NCBI RefSeq assembly: GCF_007004725.1
Contig: NZ_ML660163.1
Coordinates: forward strand, 266,915 to 330,914
Length of the DNA stretch: 64,000 bases
DNA from: Aliikangiella coralliicola
GTDB lineage: Bacteria; Pseudomonadota; Gammaproteobacteria; Enterobacterales; Kangiellaceae
Direction: 5' to 3'
Below the pieces are notes generated by a model, which was given only the letters and a program-made list of their open reading frames with translations, was not told the origin of the DNA and did not search any database. Positions 37,344 through 47,001 of the stretch are shown here, in pieces; position 1 is the stretch's first letter; each line of letters begins with the position of its first letter. A program made the translations under genes and the position numbers.

Positions 37344-40300
37344 ATGCAGAAGCCGGATTTAACCAGACCGTTCATCAGTTTTTGTTTTTCAGGGTTACTA
37401 ATCCTATCTCTCATCAATACCTCTTCTTTATTCGCTCGCACCGCTTTATCTTTTCAACACCTTAACGACCGTGATGGTCTAACAAGTGTCGCTCTTTTCG
37501 ACATTACCCAAGACTCGCATGGTTTTATCTGGTTTGCCGGTGACAACGGTCTGCATCGATTTGACGGCCACCGTTTTATCGATTTTAATCACGATCCTGA
37601 TGATCAGACGAGCCTGACGAGTAATACCGTATATAATCTTCTAGTCGCTAACAACGAACTTTGGCTAACCACCGCGGATGGTTATCTTCATCATCTTTTA
37701 CCTGATGGAAGTTTTGAACATTTCGCCATTCAAAACTCAGTTGACGGCGAATCACAACGCGCCGATCCCTATAACATATTATTCGACAATAAAGAATCTA
37801 TCTGGATAAGCACCAGCCAAGGGGTGTTTTCTTTTTCGATTCAACAGAAAAAGTTTACCAGTCATGTCGCACCAAAAGACAACGAAATATTATTTTCATT
37901 GTCTTTCGATGACGCGACTCGAGTCCTATATATTGGAGCTTCAGGAGGTAATATTTATCAGTTGCTCGTCGATAGCACTGAACAAAAGTCAGCGGTACTG
38001 AAAACACCAAATGGTCTAACCGCCATTAATATTTTTATTGATAAAAGCCGCTGGATTGTTACCGCAGAAAAAATTTTCCAGTGGAAATCAGATAATCAAT
38101 TAGTCGAGGTGGAAATTCCAAAAGACGCTGAGTTCAATGGAATTCGAGAGTCCGCTATGCATAATGGGATCATATGGTTATTTTCAGATATCCATGGCCT
38201 GTTTCGCTATTCAATTTCAGAAAAAACGCTACAAAATTATGTGCCAGACCCGCACGATTTACAGAGCATTAAATCCCGCTCCGTAAGTGTCGGATATGTC
38301 GATCAAGGTGAACAGTTGTGGTTAGGTTCTCCTGGGGTCGGTGCTTTTCGAACATCGCTACGTTCAACCGGCTTTAACAAAATCGCAGCTCAAAACATGG
38401 GGCAAACGGGTCTGAGTAACAATGATTATTGTGATATCAGCGAGGCAAAGAGTGGTGAGCTTTATTTTTCGACTTGCACTGCAGGCTTTAGAAAACTTTC
38501 CCGAGATCGAAAACACTTCACAGATCTGACCTACAAACTTTCGAGCGCAATGAACTCAAACAATGGAAAACATAATGATCTGGTTAATGTTATGTCTCAC
38601 TGGGTTGAAAACGAAAATAGTATCTGGCTGGGAACATTTGAAGAATTAATTCACTGGAACGGCGAAGATGAAGCGAAGGTATTCAGCGTATCACGAAGTC
38701 CAAACCAATTACCGAGCTCTGCTTTAACAATTCATAAAGACCCACAACAAAGACTCTGGATTGGCACTTATATCGGAATATCACAGTTCCTGCCAGATAA
38801 AAATCACTTCATTAATTTTAACAATCCAACCGAAAATCGAAAAGCCTTGTCAGCCAAAACAGTATTAGTGATCAAAGATGCAGGCAAAGATGAGCTTTGG
38901 CTTGGGACTCGCGGACAAGGACTTTGGCGTTTCAATGTTATTAACGGGAATACAACCCAATATGCTTTTGATTACAACATTGCAAACAGCATTAGTAACA
39001 ATGATATTTACGACATCGTTGAAACGCGCAACGGCACACTATGGGTCGGTACCGGCGCCGGGCTCAATAAAGCCATATTTAATAAAGAAACCAGCCAATA
39101 TGAATTCAAACGCTACACCCATAAACACGGCCTCGTTGACGATAGAATCCGTTCGATTGTCGAAGCGCCTGACGGCAAACTCTGGTTAGGAACAAACAGC
39201 GGTATTATTAGCTTTAATCCAGACACAGAAGCGAGTCTCTTTTTTAACTACAGCCACAATTTACCTGCCGGTGGTTACAATTCATCGGCTGGACTGTTAA
39301 GTCAGGACGGTTATATTTATATCGGCGGATACAACGGTCTCGCTCAAATCACGCCAAAACAGCCTCAAACTGCATTTCAACAATTTCCACTTGTTGTCAC
39401 TGGGTACTCAATCGGTAACCGAAAAGTGAAGGTACTTGATCCTACAAATGTTCCCTTACTAGAACTCGACTATGAAAATAACAGACTAAAACTAGAGTTT
39501 TCTATTCTGGATTTCTCAGCCCCCGAATTTCACCGTTATCAATATCGGCTAAAAGGCTTCGAAAACGAATGGCAAGAAATAGGCCCTCAAGCTGAAGCGA
39601 TCTACAATCATTTACCGTCGGGAAACTACACGCTAGACATCACCAACAAAAACAATGGCGACAATTCAAAGTTGGGCCATATTATGCTTGCAGTGAAAGT
39701 CAATCCGGCCCCATGGCGTTCATCTCTTGCCTATCTCCTATATGTATCAGTAACTTTATCAATATTGGCCATTGTTACTTATTTTAGCTGGAAAAAACGG
39801 TTGCGTGAACGCGCTTATGTCAACGCGATCAAAACCAGCGAAGAACGAATGAAACTTGCACTCAAAGGTTCAGGCAATGTCATCTGGGATTGGAAAGTGA
39901 AGTCAAATGAAGTTTATCGAGCTGGCTTATCAATACTTGGATATGAGGAAATGGAAATCACAACACCGATAGAGAGCTTCGATCAAATTATCCATCCCGA
40001 AGATAAAGAATATTGGCGCCAACTCGCTAAGAAAATTTTAAATGGAAAGCAAAATAAGTTCAGCGCAGAACTGAGACTAAGACATAAAGAAGGCCGCTGG
40101 GTTTGGATAAGAAATGAAGGAGAAGTTGTTAGGTCCTATCGAGACACAGGCAAACCTTTAAGAATTGCCGGCACGCTGCAAAACATTACAGCACAAAAAT
40201 TCGCTGAACAAGAACTACGACAACTCGCCAATTATGACACACTCACCGGACTGCCGAATCGAAATTACTTCGACAAGATTCTGCCGGAATTGATTACTCA

Positions 40301-41528
40301 AAACAATGACAACAATGCTTTACTGGCGCTGTTATTTGTTGACATTGACAGATTCAAAAATATTAATGATTCTCTAGGTCATCAGTTCGGTGATAAGGTC
40401 CTAATTGCCGCGGCCAAAAGGTTACAGGAAACACTTCCTGACTCTACAGTTATTGCCCGATTTGGTGGCGATGAGTTTACGATAATACTAACCGAGTCAA
40501 AACACGAAAGTGACATAAAAGTTATTGCCAAATCCCTGTTAGATTCATTTTCAAGAACTCTGAGTGTGGATAACACTGAGGTAATTGTATCCCTGTCAAT
40601 CGGCATCAGCCTCTGTCCTAACGACAGTCAAGTTAGCCATACTTTAATTCAATATGCCGACACCGCAATGTATTATTCAAAAAGTGCCGGGCGTAACACT
40701 TATAGTATGTTTAACATTGAATATCTTGCGCGTACATCCAAACGACTAGAATTAGAAAATAGCCTTCACCATGCCCTAGAAGCGGGAGAATTCTATCCCG
40801 TCTACCAACCCAAAATGGATGTCGAAAGCGGCTTGTGTAAAAGCGCTGAAGCTTTGCTTCGCTGGCACAGCAAAGAACACGGTCTCATTCCCCCTTCCGA
40901 TTTCATTCCCATTCTTGAGGATACCGGATTAATATCACCTGTCACCGACTGGCTGTTAGAGGAAGTTTGTAACCAATATACAAAATGGACATCAAATCAC
41001 GACGTGGAAATTAATCTTGCTGTCAATCTCTCTGTACGCCAATTAATGCGACAGCCGATCACCGATGCTGTGACAACCATTTTGGCAAAAACTCAAACCC
41101 CGGCCTCATCTATTGAGTTGGAAATCACAGAAAGTGCATTAATGGAAAACGCCTCGCAATTGGCTTCCATGTTAGGCGAACTAAAATCACTGGGCGTTAA
41201 TCTATCCATCGACGATTTCGGCACCGGTTACTCATCTTTTTCTTACTTATCACAACTACCGGTTGATAAGTTGAAAATCGACAAATCTTTTATCGATAAA
41301 ATCGAATCTGGCGAAAGAGCGAAAACGCTATGTCTGGCCATCATTTCAATGGCACACGAGCTGGGCCTGAAAGTAGTCGCCGAAGGCGTTGAAAATCAGA
41401 ACCAACTTTCATTTCTGGTCGAGGCTCGTTGCGATGAAATTCAGGGTTATTATTATAGTAAACCATTAACGTCGGAACAGTTTGAAACATTTCTGTTAAA
41501 CTCTTCATCAGTAAAAAAAATATTATAA
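37344..41528 (+). CDS. Giant sensor: beta-propeller, Y_Y_Y, PAS, GGDEF, EAL
   Basis: A 1394-residue protein. An N-terminal signal/anchor segment (about residues 14-30) is followed by a long periplasmic region of ligand-binding propeller repeats (LWLGT-, IWFAG-, LWIGT-type blades, about 40-690), a Y_Y_Y domain (about 710-790), a membrane segment near 796-816, a PAS domain (about 835-950), GGDEF motif at residues 1041-1045, and EAL motif at 1169-1171. Both motifs are intact; no RxxD inhibitory site precedes GGDEF. The front half is that of hybrid two-component sensors of the BT_3049/HTCS type, here joined to c-di-GMP enzymes instead of a kinase. It stands alone. The signal may be a carbohydrate or other polymer fragment, but that is inference. 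Confidence 0.92.
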   Translation: MQKPDLTRPFISFCFSGLLILSLINTSSLFARTALSFQHLNDRDGLTSVALFDITQDSHGFIWFAGDNGLHRFDGHRFIDFNHDPDDQTSLTSNTVYNLLVANNELWLTTADGYLHHLLPDGSFEHFAIQNSVDGESQRADPYNILFDNKESIWISTSQGVFSFSIQQKKFTSHVAPKDNEILFSLSFDDATRVLYIGASGGNIYQLLVDSTEQKSAVLKTPNGLTAINIFIDKSRWIVTAEKIFQWKSDNQLVEVEIPKDAEFNGIRESAMHNGIIWLFSDIHGLFRYSISEKTLQNYVPDPHDLQSIKSRSVSVGYVDQGEQLWLGSPGVGAFRTSLRSTGFNKIAAQNMGQTGLSNNDYCDISEAKSGELYFSTCTAGFRKLSRDRKHFTDLTYKLSSAMNSNNGKHNDLVNVMSHWVENENSIWLGTFEELIHWNGEDEAKVFSVSRSPNQLPSSALTIHKDPQQRLWIGTYIGISQFLPDKNHFINFNNPTENRKALSAKTVLVIKDAGKDELWLGTRGQGLWRFNVINGNTTQYAFDYNIANSISNNDIYDIVETRNGTLWVGTGAGLNKAIFNKETSQYEFKRYTHKHGLVDDRIRSIVEAPDGKLWLGTNSGIISFNPDTEASLFFNYSHNLPAGGYNSSAGLLSQDGYIYIGGYNGLAQITPKQPQTAFQQFPLVVTGYSIGNRKVKVLDPTNVPLLELDYENNRLKLEFSILDFSAPEFHRYQYRLKGFENEWQEIGPQAEAIYNHLPSGNYTLDITNKNNGDNSKLGHIMLAVKVNPAPWRSSLAYLLYVSVTLSILAIVTYFSWKKRLRERAYVNAIKTSEERMKLALKGSGNVIWDWKVKSNEVYRAGLSILGYEEMEITTPIESFDQIIHPEDKEYWRQLAKKILNGKQNKFSAELRLRHKEGRWVWIRNEGEVVRSYRDTGKPLRIAGTLQNITAQKFAEQELRQLANYDTLTGLPNRNYFDKILPELITQNNDNNALLALLFVDIDRFKNINDSLGHQFGDKVLIAAAKRLQETLPDSTVIARFGGDEFTIILTESKHESDIKVIAKSLLDSFSRTLSVDNTEVIVSLSIGISLCPNDSQVSHTLIQYADTAMYYSKSAGRNTYSMFNIEYLARTSKRLELENSLHHALEAGEFYPVYQPKMDVESGLCKSAEALLRWHSKEHGLIPPSDFIPILEDTGLISPVTDWLLEEVCNQYTKWTSNHDVEINLAVNLSVRQLMRQPITDAVTTILAKTQTPASSIELEITESALMENASQLASMLGELKSLGVNLSIDDFGTGYSSFSYLSQLPVDKLKIDKSFIDKIESGERAKTLCLAIISMAHELGLKVVAEGVENQNQLSFLVEARCDEIQGYYYSKPLTSEQFETFLLNSSSVKKIL

Positions 41529-42166
41529 CAAGTTTTTAAATCCAAAAAAGAAAGCACAATTCCGTTCAGATAAGTTCTCCGCTAAAATGCTAACACGAAT
41601 TTTCATTTCTTTTTTTCAACAAAAAAAATCTCCAATTAGGAATAAAAAACAAAGATAAAATGCGACAATCATACAACAACTCTCACTTGGAGATATAAAA
41701 TTAAATTTCATTATTTTTTTCTTTACTTTCTTTTTAAAAACTCAGTTAAATAGGCAACAAATTCACAAACAATTGCAGGAGCGCAACCACCTCAAAACCT
41801 CTTAAACAATTTTGTTTAACAACTAATCACATCAGCAGTAAAAGTAGAACTAACTCAGAAGTGGCCTATGAAAGCTAAACAGGTCGCTGATATTTCTTAA
41901 TATTATTTTGAAGGTTCTTGAAAAGTTTATTCGCTGTTTTTCGTTTTTGTCCTTCATGTTTAAGTACAGCTTAATTTAAGTGCGACCAATTTAATTACAA
42001 ATAAATTTATTCATTGGAGCGAGTGAGTTCCATCTGGATTAATGCAGCTTAATTAATACAGCGTGATTATTAAAACTTGAATAATGAAAAAGTGATATTT
42101 AGCAATCGCTAAAGCTTGATCAATATAAATCATCAATATTCTTTTTATCCGAATAAGGAGGACAGT
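41529..42166 (+). promoter_or_regulatory. Long AT-rich region before the subtilase gene
   Basis: No gene is supported in these 638 bases. ATCTCCAA (41628-41635) and TTGGAGAT (41687-41694) could pair around a 51-base loop. A T(A/G)CAGCTTAATT repeat occurs at 41965 and 42043. TTTAGC-AATC-GCTAAA (42098-42113) is an inverted repeat about 55 bases before the start and may be an operator. An AAGGAGG ribosome site lies at 42155-42161. Confidence 0.35.
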
Positions 42167-44344
42167 ATGAAAAAAGGCAGAATGTTAATAACAACAGTCT
42201 TATCCGTTATTTTAGCCTCAATGACCGGACTAGCCGGTGCGAATCCCTCAACAGGAAACTCAGCAAACTCAAATCAGGCGGTAAACCCCGCACCTCCGCT
42301 CAAAGAGTTTACTGACCGAATAATCGTAAAGTTTAAAGAAGGCACCGCCGCGGCTCAAAACCTGGCAGATACAAGATTGCTATCAGAAACAATCGGCCAA
42401 TCAGTCAAGTTTGTTCGCATCACTGCATTAGAGTCTGGTGTCTATCAACTTGGACAAAGAATTGAACTAGAGCAGGTCTATCAACTAACAGACCTAATCG
42501 CCCAGAGAGCCGACGTATCATACGCCGAACCAGACGCGATGATGCAAGCGGTCCTCACGCCTAATGACTCACGCTACAACGAGCAATGGCATTATTTTGA
42601 AAATAATGGTGGCATAAGAATGCCGACCGCCTGGGATCAAGCGACCGGGCAAGGCGCTGTTGTTGCGGTATTAGATACCGGATATCGCCCTCACGTTGAT
42701 CTCAATAGTAATATTCTGGCCGGATATGACATGATAAGCGATACTTTTGTTTCTCGTGACGGTGATGGTCGTGACAGTAACGCGCAAGATCCAGGTGACT
42801 GGACTAACGCCGGTGATTGCGGTAGCAACAACCCGCCATCTGACCGCTCAAGTAGCTGGCACGGCACTCATGTGGCCGGCACAGTTGCCGCTAAAACCAA
42901 TAATAGCATCGGCGTTGCTGGTGTTGCCTTTAACGCTAGAATCGTTCCAGTGAGGGTGTTAGGTCGTTGCGGCGGTTATGTATCGGATATATCTGACGGT
43001 ATCATCTGGGCGGCAGGAGGCAGCGTCAGCGGCGTTCCGGCTAATCAAAACCCGGCTAACGTCATCAATCTCAGTCTTGGTGGTGGCGGTGCATGCGGCA
43101 GCACTTATCAAAATGCGATCAACTACGCCACAGGCCAGAATACAACGGTCGTTATTTCAGCAGGCAACTCCAATGCAAATGCAGCTAATTTTCGACCTGC
43201 TAACTGTAACGGTGTCGTCACTGTCGCAGCAACCAATCGCAGCGGCGGCAAAGCTTTCTATTCTAATTTCGGCAATGTCGTCGAAGTGGCTGCACCCGGG
43301 GGCGCAATGGGGCCGACTGCCAATGGCGTGTTATCTACACTAAATACCGGCACAACAACTCCGGGAAGTGACTCTTACTCTTTTTACCAGGGAACCAGTA
43401 TGGCGGCTCCTCATGTAGCCGGCGTAGCAGCCCTGATGTATGGTTTAAACGCCAATCTTACATCAGCTCAAGTGGGGACTATTTTGCAAAATACGGCGCG
43501 TTCATTTCCCGCAACCTGCAACCAATGCGGCTCAGGAATTGTCAATGCGACGGCAGCTATCGCCGCTGTACCAGGTTCCAGCCAATTACTATCTGGCAAG
43601 ATAAGCCTCAACCATGTCTGGAAAACAACTGCAATTTCAGGCTTAAGTAATCCTCGTGTTGTCATGGGAATTCCCAGTTTCGCGGGCTCCCAGCCGACGA
43701 CAGTTAGAGTCAGAAATGTCAGCGCCAGTAGCTTTCAGTCTCAGATAGATGAATGGAATTACCTCGACGGCGCCCATGTCACGGAAAGTATTGCCTATCT
43801 GGCAGCCCAAAATGGTAACTCTACTTTCGGTTCACTCGACGTGAAATCCGGAAGCGTCACTCTGAATCACGGTTGGAAAACCGTCAACTTCGGCTCAACC
43901 TTTTCTAATGTGCCAGTCGTTGTCGCACAAACGGCAACGTTTAACGGACCCGCTGCAGTGACACATCGCATCAGAAATGTCACCAGCAGTAGTTTTCAAA
44001 TAAGGCTTCAGGAAGAAGAAAATGCCGACGGCATCCACGCAAATGAGCAAGTTCACTGGATTGCAATAGAAAGCGGCAGCACGACATCAGGCGGCAAAAA
44101 ACTAACCGTGGGTAGAACTGGTAACGTAGTCACACACAATTGGAGAACGATTAACTTTGGCAGCACGACAAACCCAAAGGTTATCGCAGCAATGCAAACT
44201 TTTGATGGCGGCGATGCAGCGGCACTCAGACACCGAAACCTGACAAACTCTAGCGTTCAGGTAAAAGTTGAAGAGGAGCAATCAAAAGATTCTGAAGTCG
44301 CCCACACAACTGAAGTGGTCGGCTATATCATTATCGGTAATTAG
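42167..44344 (+). CDS. Secreted subtilisin-like (S8) serine protease with three C-terminal modules
   Basis: I start the gene at ATG 42167 because of the AAGGAGG site 5 bases before it; the frame is open 17 codons earlier. The 725-residue product has a signal peptide (to about residue 25), an I9-type inhibitory propeptide (about 40-130), and an S8 domain with catalytic D170 (VLDTGYRPH), H232 (SWHGTHVAG) and S411 (GTSMAAPHVAG). The C-terminal 240 residues are three copies of a module of about 75-80 residues, each beginning near a W-K-T or W-R-T motif after an N-H and carrying RxRNV/RHRN, then a conserved E-E/E-W stretch. The modules resemble H-type-lectin-like sandwich repeats; that is tentative. 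It probably digests extracellular protein. Confidence 0.93.
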   Translation: MKKGRMLITTVLSVILASMTGLAGANPSTGNSANSNQAVNPAPPLKEFTDRIIVKFKEGTAAAQNLADTRLLSETIGQSVKFVRITALESGVYQLGQRIELEQVYQLTDLIAQRADVSYAEPDAMMQAVLTPNDSRYNEQWHYFENNGGIRMPTAWDQATGQGAVVAVLDTGYRPHVDLNSNILAGYDMISDTFVSRDGDGRDSNAQDPGDWTNAGDCGSNNPPSDRSSSWHGTHVAGTVAAKTNNSIGVAGVAFNARIVPVRVLGRCGGYVSDISDGIIWAAGGSVSGVPANQNPANVINLSLGGGGACGSTYQNAINYATGQNTTVVISAGNSNANAANFRPANCNGVVTVAATNRSGGKAFYSNFGNVVEVAAPGGAMGPTANGVLSTLNTGTTTPGSDSYSFYQGTSMAAPHVAGVAALMYGLNANLTSAQVGTILQNTARSFPATCNQCGSGIVNATAAIAAVPGSSQLLSGKISLNHVWKTTAISGLSNPRVVMGIPSFAGSQPTTVRVRNVSASSFQSQIDEWNYLDGAHVTESIAYLAAQNGNSTFGSLDVKSGSVTLNHGWKTVNFGSTFSNVPVVVAQTATFNGPAAVTHRIRNVTSSSFQIRLQEEENADGIHANEQVHWIAIESGSTTSGGKKLTVGRTGNVVTHNWRTINFGSTTNPKVIAAMQTFDGGDAAALRHRNLTNSSVQVKVEEEQSKDSEVAHTTEVVGYIIIGN

Positions 44345-44727
44345 TCAGCCAATTTAAGATCAGGTAATTTAATGCGGCACACGGCGAATTAAAAGACGCA
44401 TTAAAAAACCAACCTAACAGCTCGCTCCGGCGGAAATGAAATATCAGGAGCGAGCTTAATCTCTGACAAATTAACCGAAATAAACAAGCTGAACTTGGTG
44501 ATTTCATATTGAGATATTTCAATGAAAAACGTCAATTGCTTCAAAAAATATGCTTGAGTAGGTTGACTTTCACCAATACAAAGGCTTAATTTATAGTCTA
44601 AAACACTCCTGTCAAAGTAAGGGATTATTACACCCAGACAAATCCAACCTTATGCTTCATCCGATTTAGTTTATCTTGATCAGGGCTATTCGAAAGGCGC
44701 TCTACTCGTCAAAGGAGGAAGGGTATT
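44345..44727 (+). terminator. Spacer after the subtilase with a 10-bp hairpin (44419-44456)
   Basis: AGCTCGCTCC (44419-44428) is perfectly complementary to GGAGCGAGCT (44447-44456), loop 18 bases, followed only by TTAATC rather than a T-run. It is the likely end of the subtilase transcript. The rest of the spacer holds the regulator promoter and a strong AGGAGG at about 44713; no gene is seen. Confidence 0.5.
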
Positions 44728-45387
44728 GTGAACAACATCATTCATATCGGCGTTTTCAGTAGTGTAAAAATATACCAGGAAGGTATCGTTGAAAGGTTAA
44801 AACAAGAATCAGGAATGGCAATTGTAACGCCAGATTTGGCTCAATACCGTAAGGCTTGCTTGTTTCTGGATCAATTTGAAATTCTTATTATCGATAATGG
44901 TTACTCTCACCTCGCAGAATTTGTTCAGCTCACCAAACAACAAAAACCAGGGCTAAAAATTATTGTATTAAATCTATTAGATGACGATCAGAGTATTATT
45001 CAGTGCATGGAGTATGGCGTAGATGGCATTATCTCTAAGCAAGAATCTCTGGCTGATCTGATGGATTGTATTCAAACCGTTATCAACAACAAAAAGCGCT
45101 ACAATCCTGACGCAATTCAACAGCTTATCGGACGATTTTCCCACAACAACTATACGGGTGAGAAAAAACATCTTGAGTCATTAACTGGCCGCCAAAAAAA
45201 TGTGCTCGAACTGGTTGAGATGGGATATTCTAATAAACAAATAGCTAGAACCCTGGGAATTGAAGTGGCCACCGTTAAAAATCATGTTCATTCGATTCTC
45301 GAGAAACTTGAAGTGAGTAGTCGGTGTGAAGCGGCTGCATTTTTTCGTCGGCAAAATTCGAATGGACCGACCTATCGAGCGAGTTGA
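44728..45387 (+). CDS. LuxR/NarL-type response regulator with degenerate receiver
   Basis: A 219-residue protein: an N-terminal receiver-like domain (about residues 1-120) and a C-terminal LuxR helix-turn-helix (about 150-212, with LTGRQKNVLELVEMGYSNKQIA and VATVKNHVHSILEKL). The phosphoacceptor-like Asp is present (ILIIDNG, near residue 56) and so is a Lys in the IISK segment, but the acidic pair that should follow strand 1 is absent (IGVFSSVKIYQ). It may therefore act without phosphorylation. The start is GTG at 44728 with an AGGAGG site. No histidine kinase gene is adjacent. Confidence 0.88.
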   Translation: MNNIIHIGVFSSVKIYQEGIVERLKQESGMAIVTPDLAQYRKACLFLDQFEILIIDNGYSHLAEFVQLTKQQKPGLKIIVLNLLDDDQSIIQCMEYGVDGIISKQESLADLMDCIQTVINNKKRYNPDAIQQLIGRFSHNNYTGEKKHLESLTGRQKNVLELVEMGYSNKQIARTLGIEVATVKNHVHSILEKLEVSSRCEAAAFFRRQNSNGPTYRAS

Positions 45388-45525
45388 TAGTCATTCGGAC
45401 AGTTTATACATCCATAGATATTTTAATCAGAAAACGACTTCAGGTTTAACAGCATTGCCAACAGAAATCATTCAAGTGTATGATTTCTCTATCTAAGTAT
45501 TGTTCCAAACAAAGCGGAGTACCCA

Positions 45526-45966
45526 ATGCAGTGGACTGTTTATTTATCAGGCGAAATTCATTCAGATTGGCGTCAGCAAATCGAACAGGGCGCAGAAGCC
45601 CACGGGCTACCAGTTAAATTCACCTCGCCCATCACCAACCACGAAGCAAGTGATGCAGCTGGTGACGTGCTTGGTTCTGAGCAAGATAATTTCTGGCGCG
45701 ATCACAAGTCAGCTAAAGTCAACGCAATACGCATACAGACTCTAATAAAAAACTGTGATATCGCTATTATTCGCTTTGGGGACAAATATAAACAATGGAA
45801 TGCTGCATTCGACGCAGGTTTTTGCGCAGCACTTGGCAAGCCTTATATCACTCTACATGACGAAGCAATTATTCATCCCCTCAAAGAAGTCGATGCCGCT
45901 GCGATGGCATGGGCGCGAACGCCGGAGCAAGTGATCGAAGTTTTAAAAAATATTATTTCTGTTTAA
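45526..45966 (+). CDS. YtoQ family protein
   Basis: A 146-residue protein matching YtoQ family members along its length: the start MQWTVYLSGEIHSDWR, the SPITNHEASD segment, and the C-terminal IIHPLKEVDAAAMAWARTPEQV pattern. The fold is related to nucleoside 2-deoxyribosyltransferases, but the activity of YtoQ is not established, so I give none. A CGGAG ribosome site precedes the ATG. It appears to be a single-gene unit. Confidence 0.85.
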   Translation: MQWTVYLSGEIHSDWRQQIEQGAEAHGLPVKFTSPITNHEASDAAGDVLGSEQDNFWRDHKSAKVNAIRIQTLIKNCDIAIIRFGDKYKQWNAAFDAGFCAALGKPYITLHDEAIIHPLKEVDAAAMAWARTPEQVIEVLKNIISV

Positions 45967-46091
45967 GTGCCTAAACTGCTGCAATCATGTTGGATTAGGT
46001 TGCAAAAATCGCGACTAATCCAACTTACAAAATCATATCGTTTATTCAAATTTATGATTAACCGTGTTTTTTCATGTCGGGAAATTAATTG

Positions 46092-46538
46092 ATGTCACTT
46101 GAAATTCAACTACGCAATGCCGTCGATGCGGATATTCCATTTTTATTGTCACTACGAAATGCAACAATGAATGACTATCTGGAAGAAGCGGGAATACCAA
46201 CTGACGAAAAGTCACACTTAATTCGCATCCAATACCGTTTTGATGATGCCCAAATTGTGTGTCATGCAGATAAACCTATCGGTTTGTTTAAGTACTATGT
46301 CGACGATAATGGTTGGCATGTAACGCAAATTCAAATTCTACCGACTTATCAAGGAAACGGAATCGGTGCAACGCTTATAAAAAACCTACAACAGCAGGCG
46401 AGTGAAAAACAATCCACTGTCACCTTAGGTGTCTTAAAATCTAACCCAGCTTTAAGGCTCTACCAAAAGCTCGGCTTTATCATTATCGATGAAAACGATG
46501 AAGAATTTCTTATGCGTTATGAATCGGTAACAGACTAA
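46092..46538 (+). CDS. GNAT family N-acetyltransferase
   Basis: A 148-residue acetyltransferase. The acetyl-CoA-binding motif A is clear: IQILPTYQGNGIGATLIKNL (about residues 82-101), followed by strand 5 (TLGVLKSNPALRLYQKLGF), the usual end of the fold. The substrate is unknown. I prefer ATG 46092 to the TTG one codon earlier. It is convergent with the DUF2277 gene, 18 bases apart. Confidence 0.88.
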   Translation: MSLEIQLRNAVDADIPFLLSLRNATMNDYLEEAGIPTDEKSHLIRIQYRFDDAQIVCHADKPIGLFKYYVDDNGWHVTQIQILPTYQGNGIGATLIKNLQQQASEKQSTVTLGVLKSNPALRLYQKLGFIIIDENDEEFLMRYESVTD

Positions 46539-46556
46539 CAGGTCACTTAAAAACTA

Positions 46557-46826
46557 TTATCTACCGAATCTTTTTGCCGCTCTGATTTTCGCTTTCTCGG
46601 CTTCAATTTCTCGGTTTCTAGGCGGTGCAGAAGTAGTTAAAGATTCAATCAGTTCACGCGCAACATCAGTTACTTTGTTCACCGCCAACTCAAAAGCCGC
46701 TTCATTCGCTTTTGAAGGATGAGTAGAACCGCTAAGTTTACGCACAAACTGAAGTGCAGAAGCTCGAATCTCTTCTTCCGTTGCAGGTGGGTCAAAATTA
46801 AAAAGCGTTTTTATGTTTCGGCACAT
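46557..46826 (-). CDS. DUF2277 family protein
   Basis: An 89-residue protein starting MCRNIKTLFNFDPPATEEEIRASALQFVRKLSG, the full-length pattern of the DUF2277 family. I use ATG 46826, which has a GGAG ribosome site; a GTG four codons upstream is less likely. The C-terminal tail is basic. Function is not known for the family. Confidence 0.88.
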   Translation of the reverse strand: MCRNIKTLFNFDPPATEEEIRASALQFVRKLSGSTHPSKANEAAFELAVNKVTDVARELIESLTTSAPPRNREIEAEKAKIRAAKRFGR

Positions 46827-46928
46827 TTCGGGCTCCACTGATATCGTTGTCGTAAAATTTGTATTACCTTTTAGAGCAGAGTCAATTGACTTTGCAAAAA
46901 ACCAGGATTTGAAAAATAAACAACATTG

Positions 46929-46965
46929 AGCAAGGCATTGAAATCACTTTCCAATGCCTTGCTTT
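46929..46965. terminator. Hairpin between the M19 gene and the DUF2277 gene
   Basis: AGCAAGGCATTG (46929-46940) and CAATGCCTTGCT (46952-46963) form a perfect 12-bp stem, followed on the plus strand by TTTTG. On the minus strand, the direction of the M19 gene that ends 37 bases away, the tail is CAATGTTGTTT, weaker. It probably ends the M19 transcript. Confidence 0.6.
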
Positions 46966-47001
46966 TGTTATTAACAGAATATCATCTTTACTTGAGCTGA
47001 T

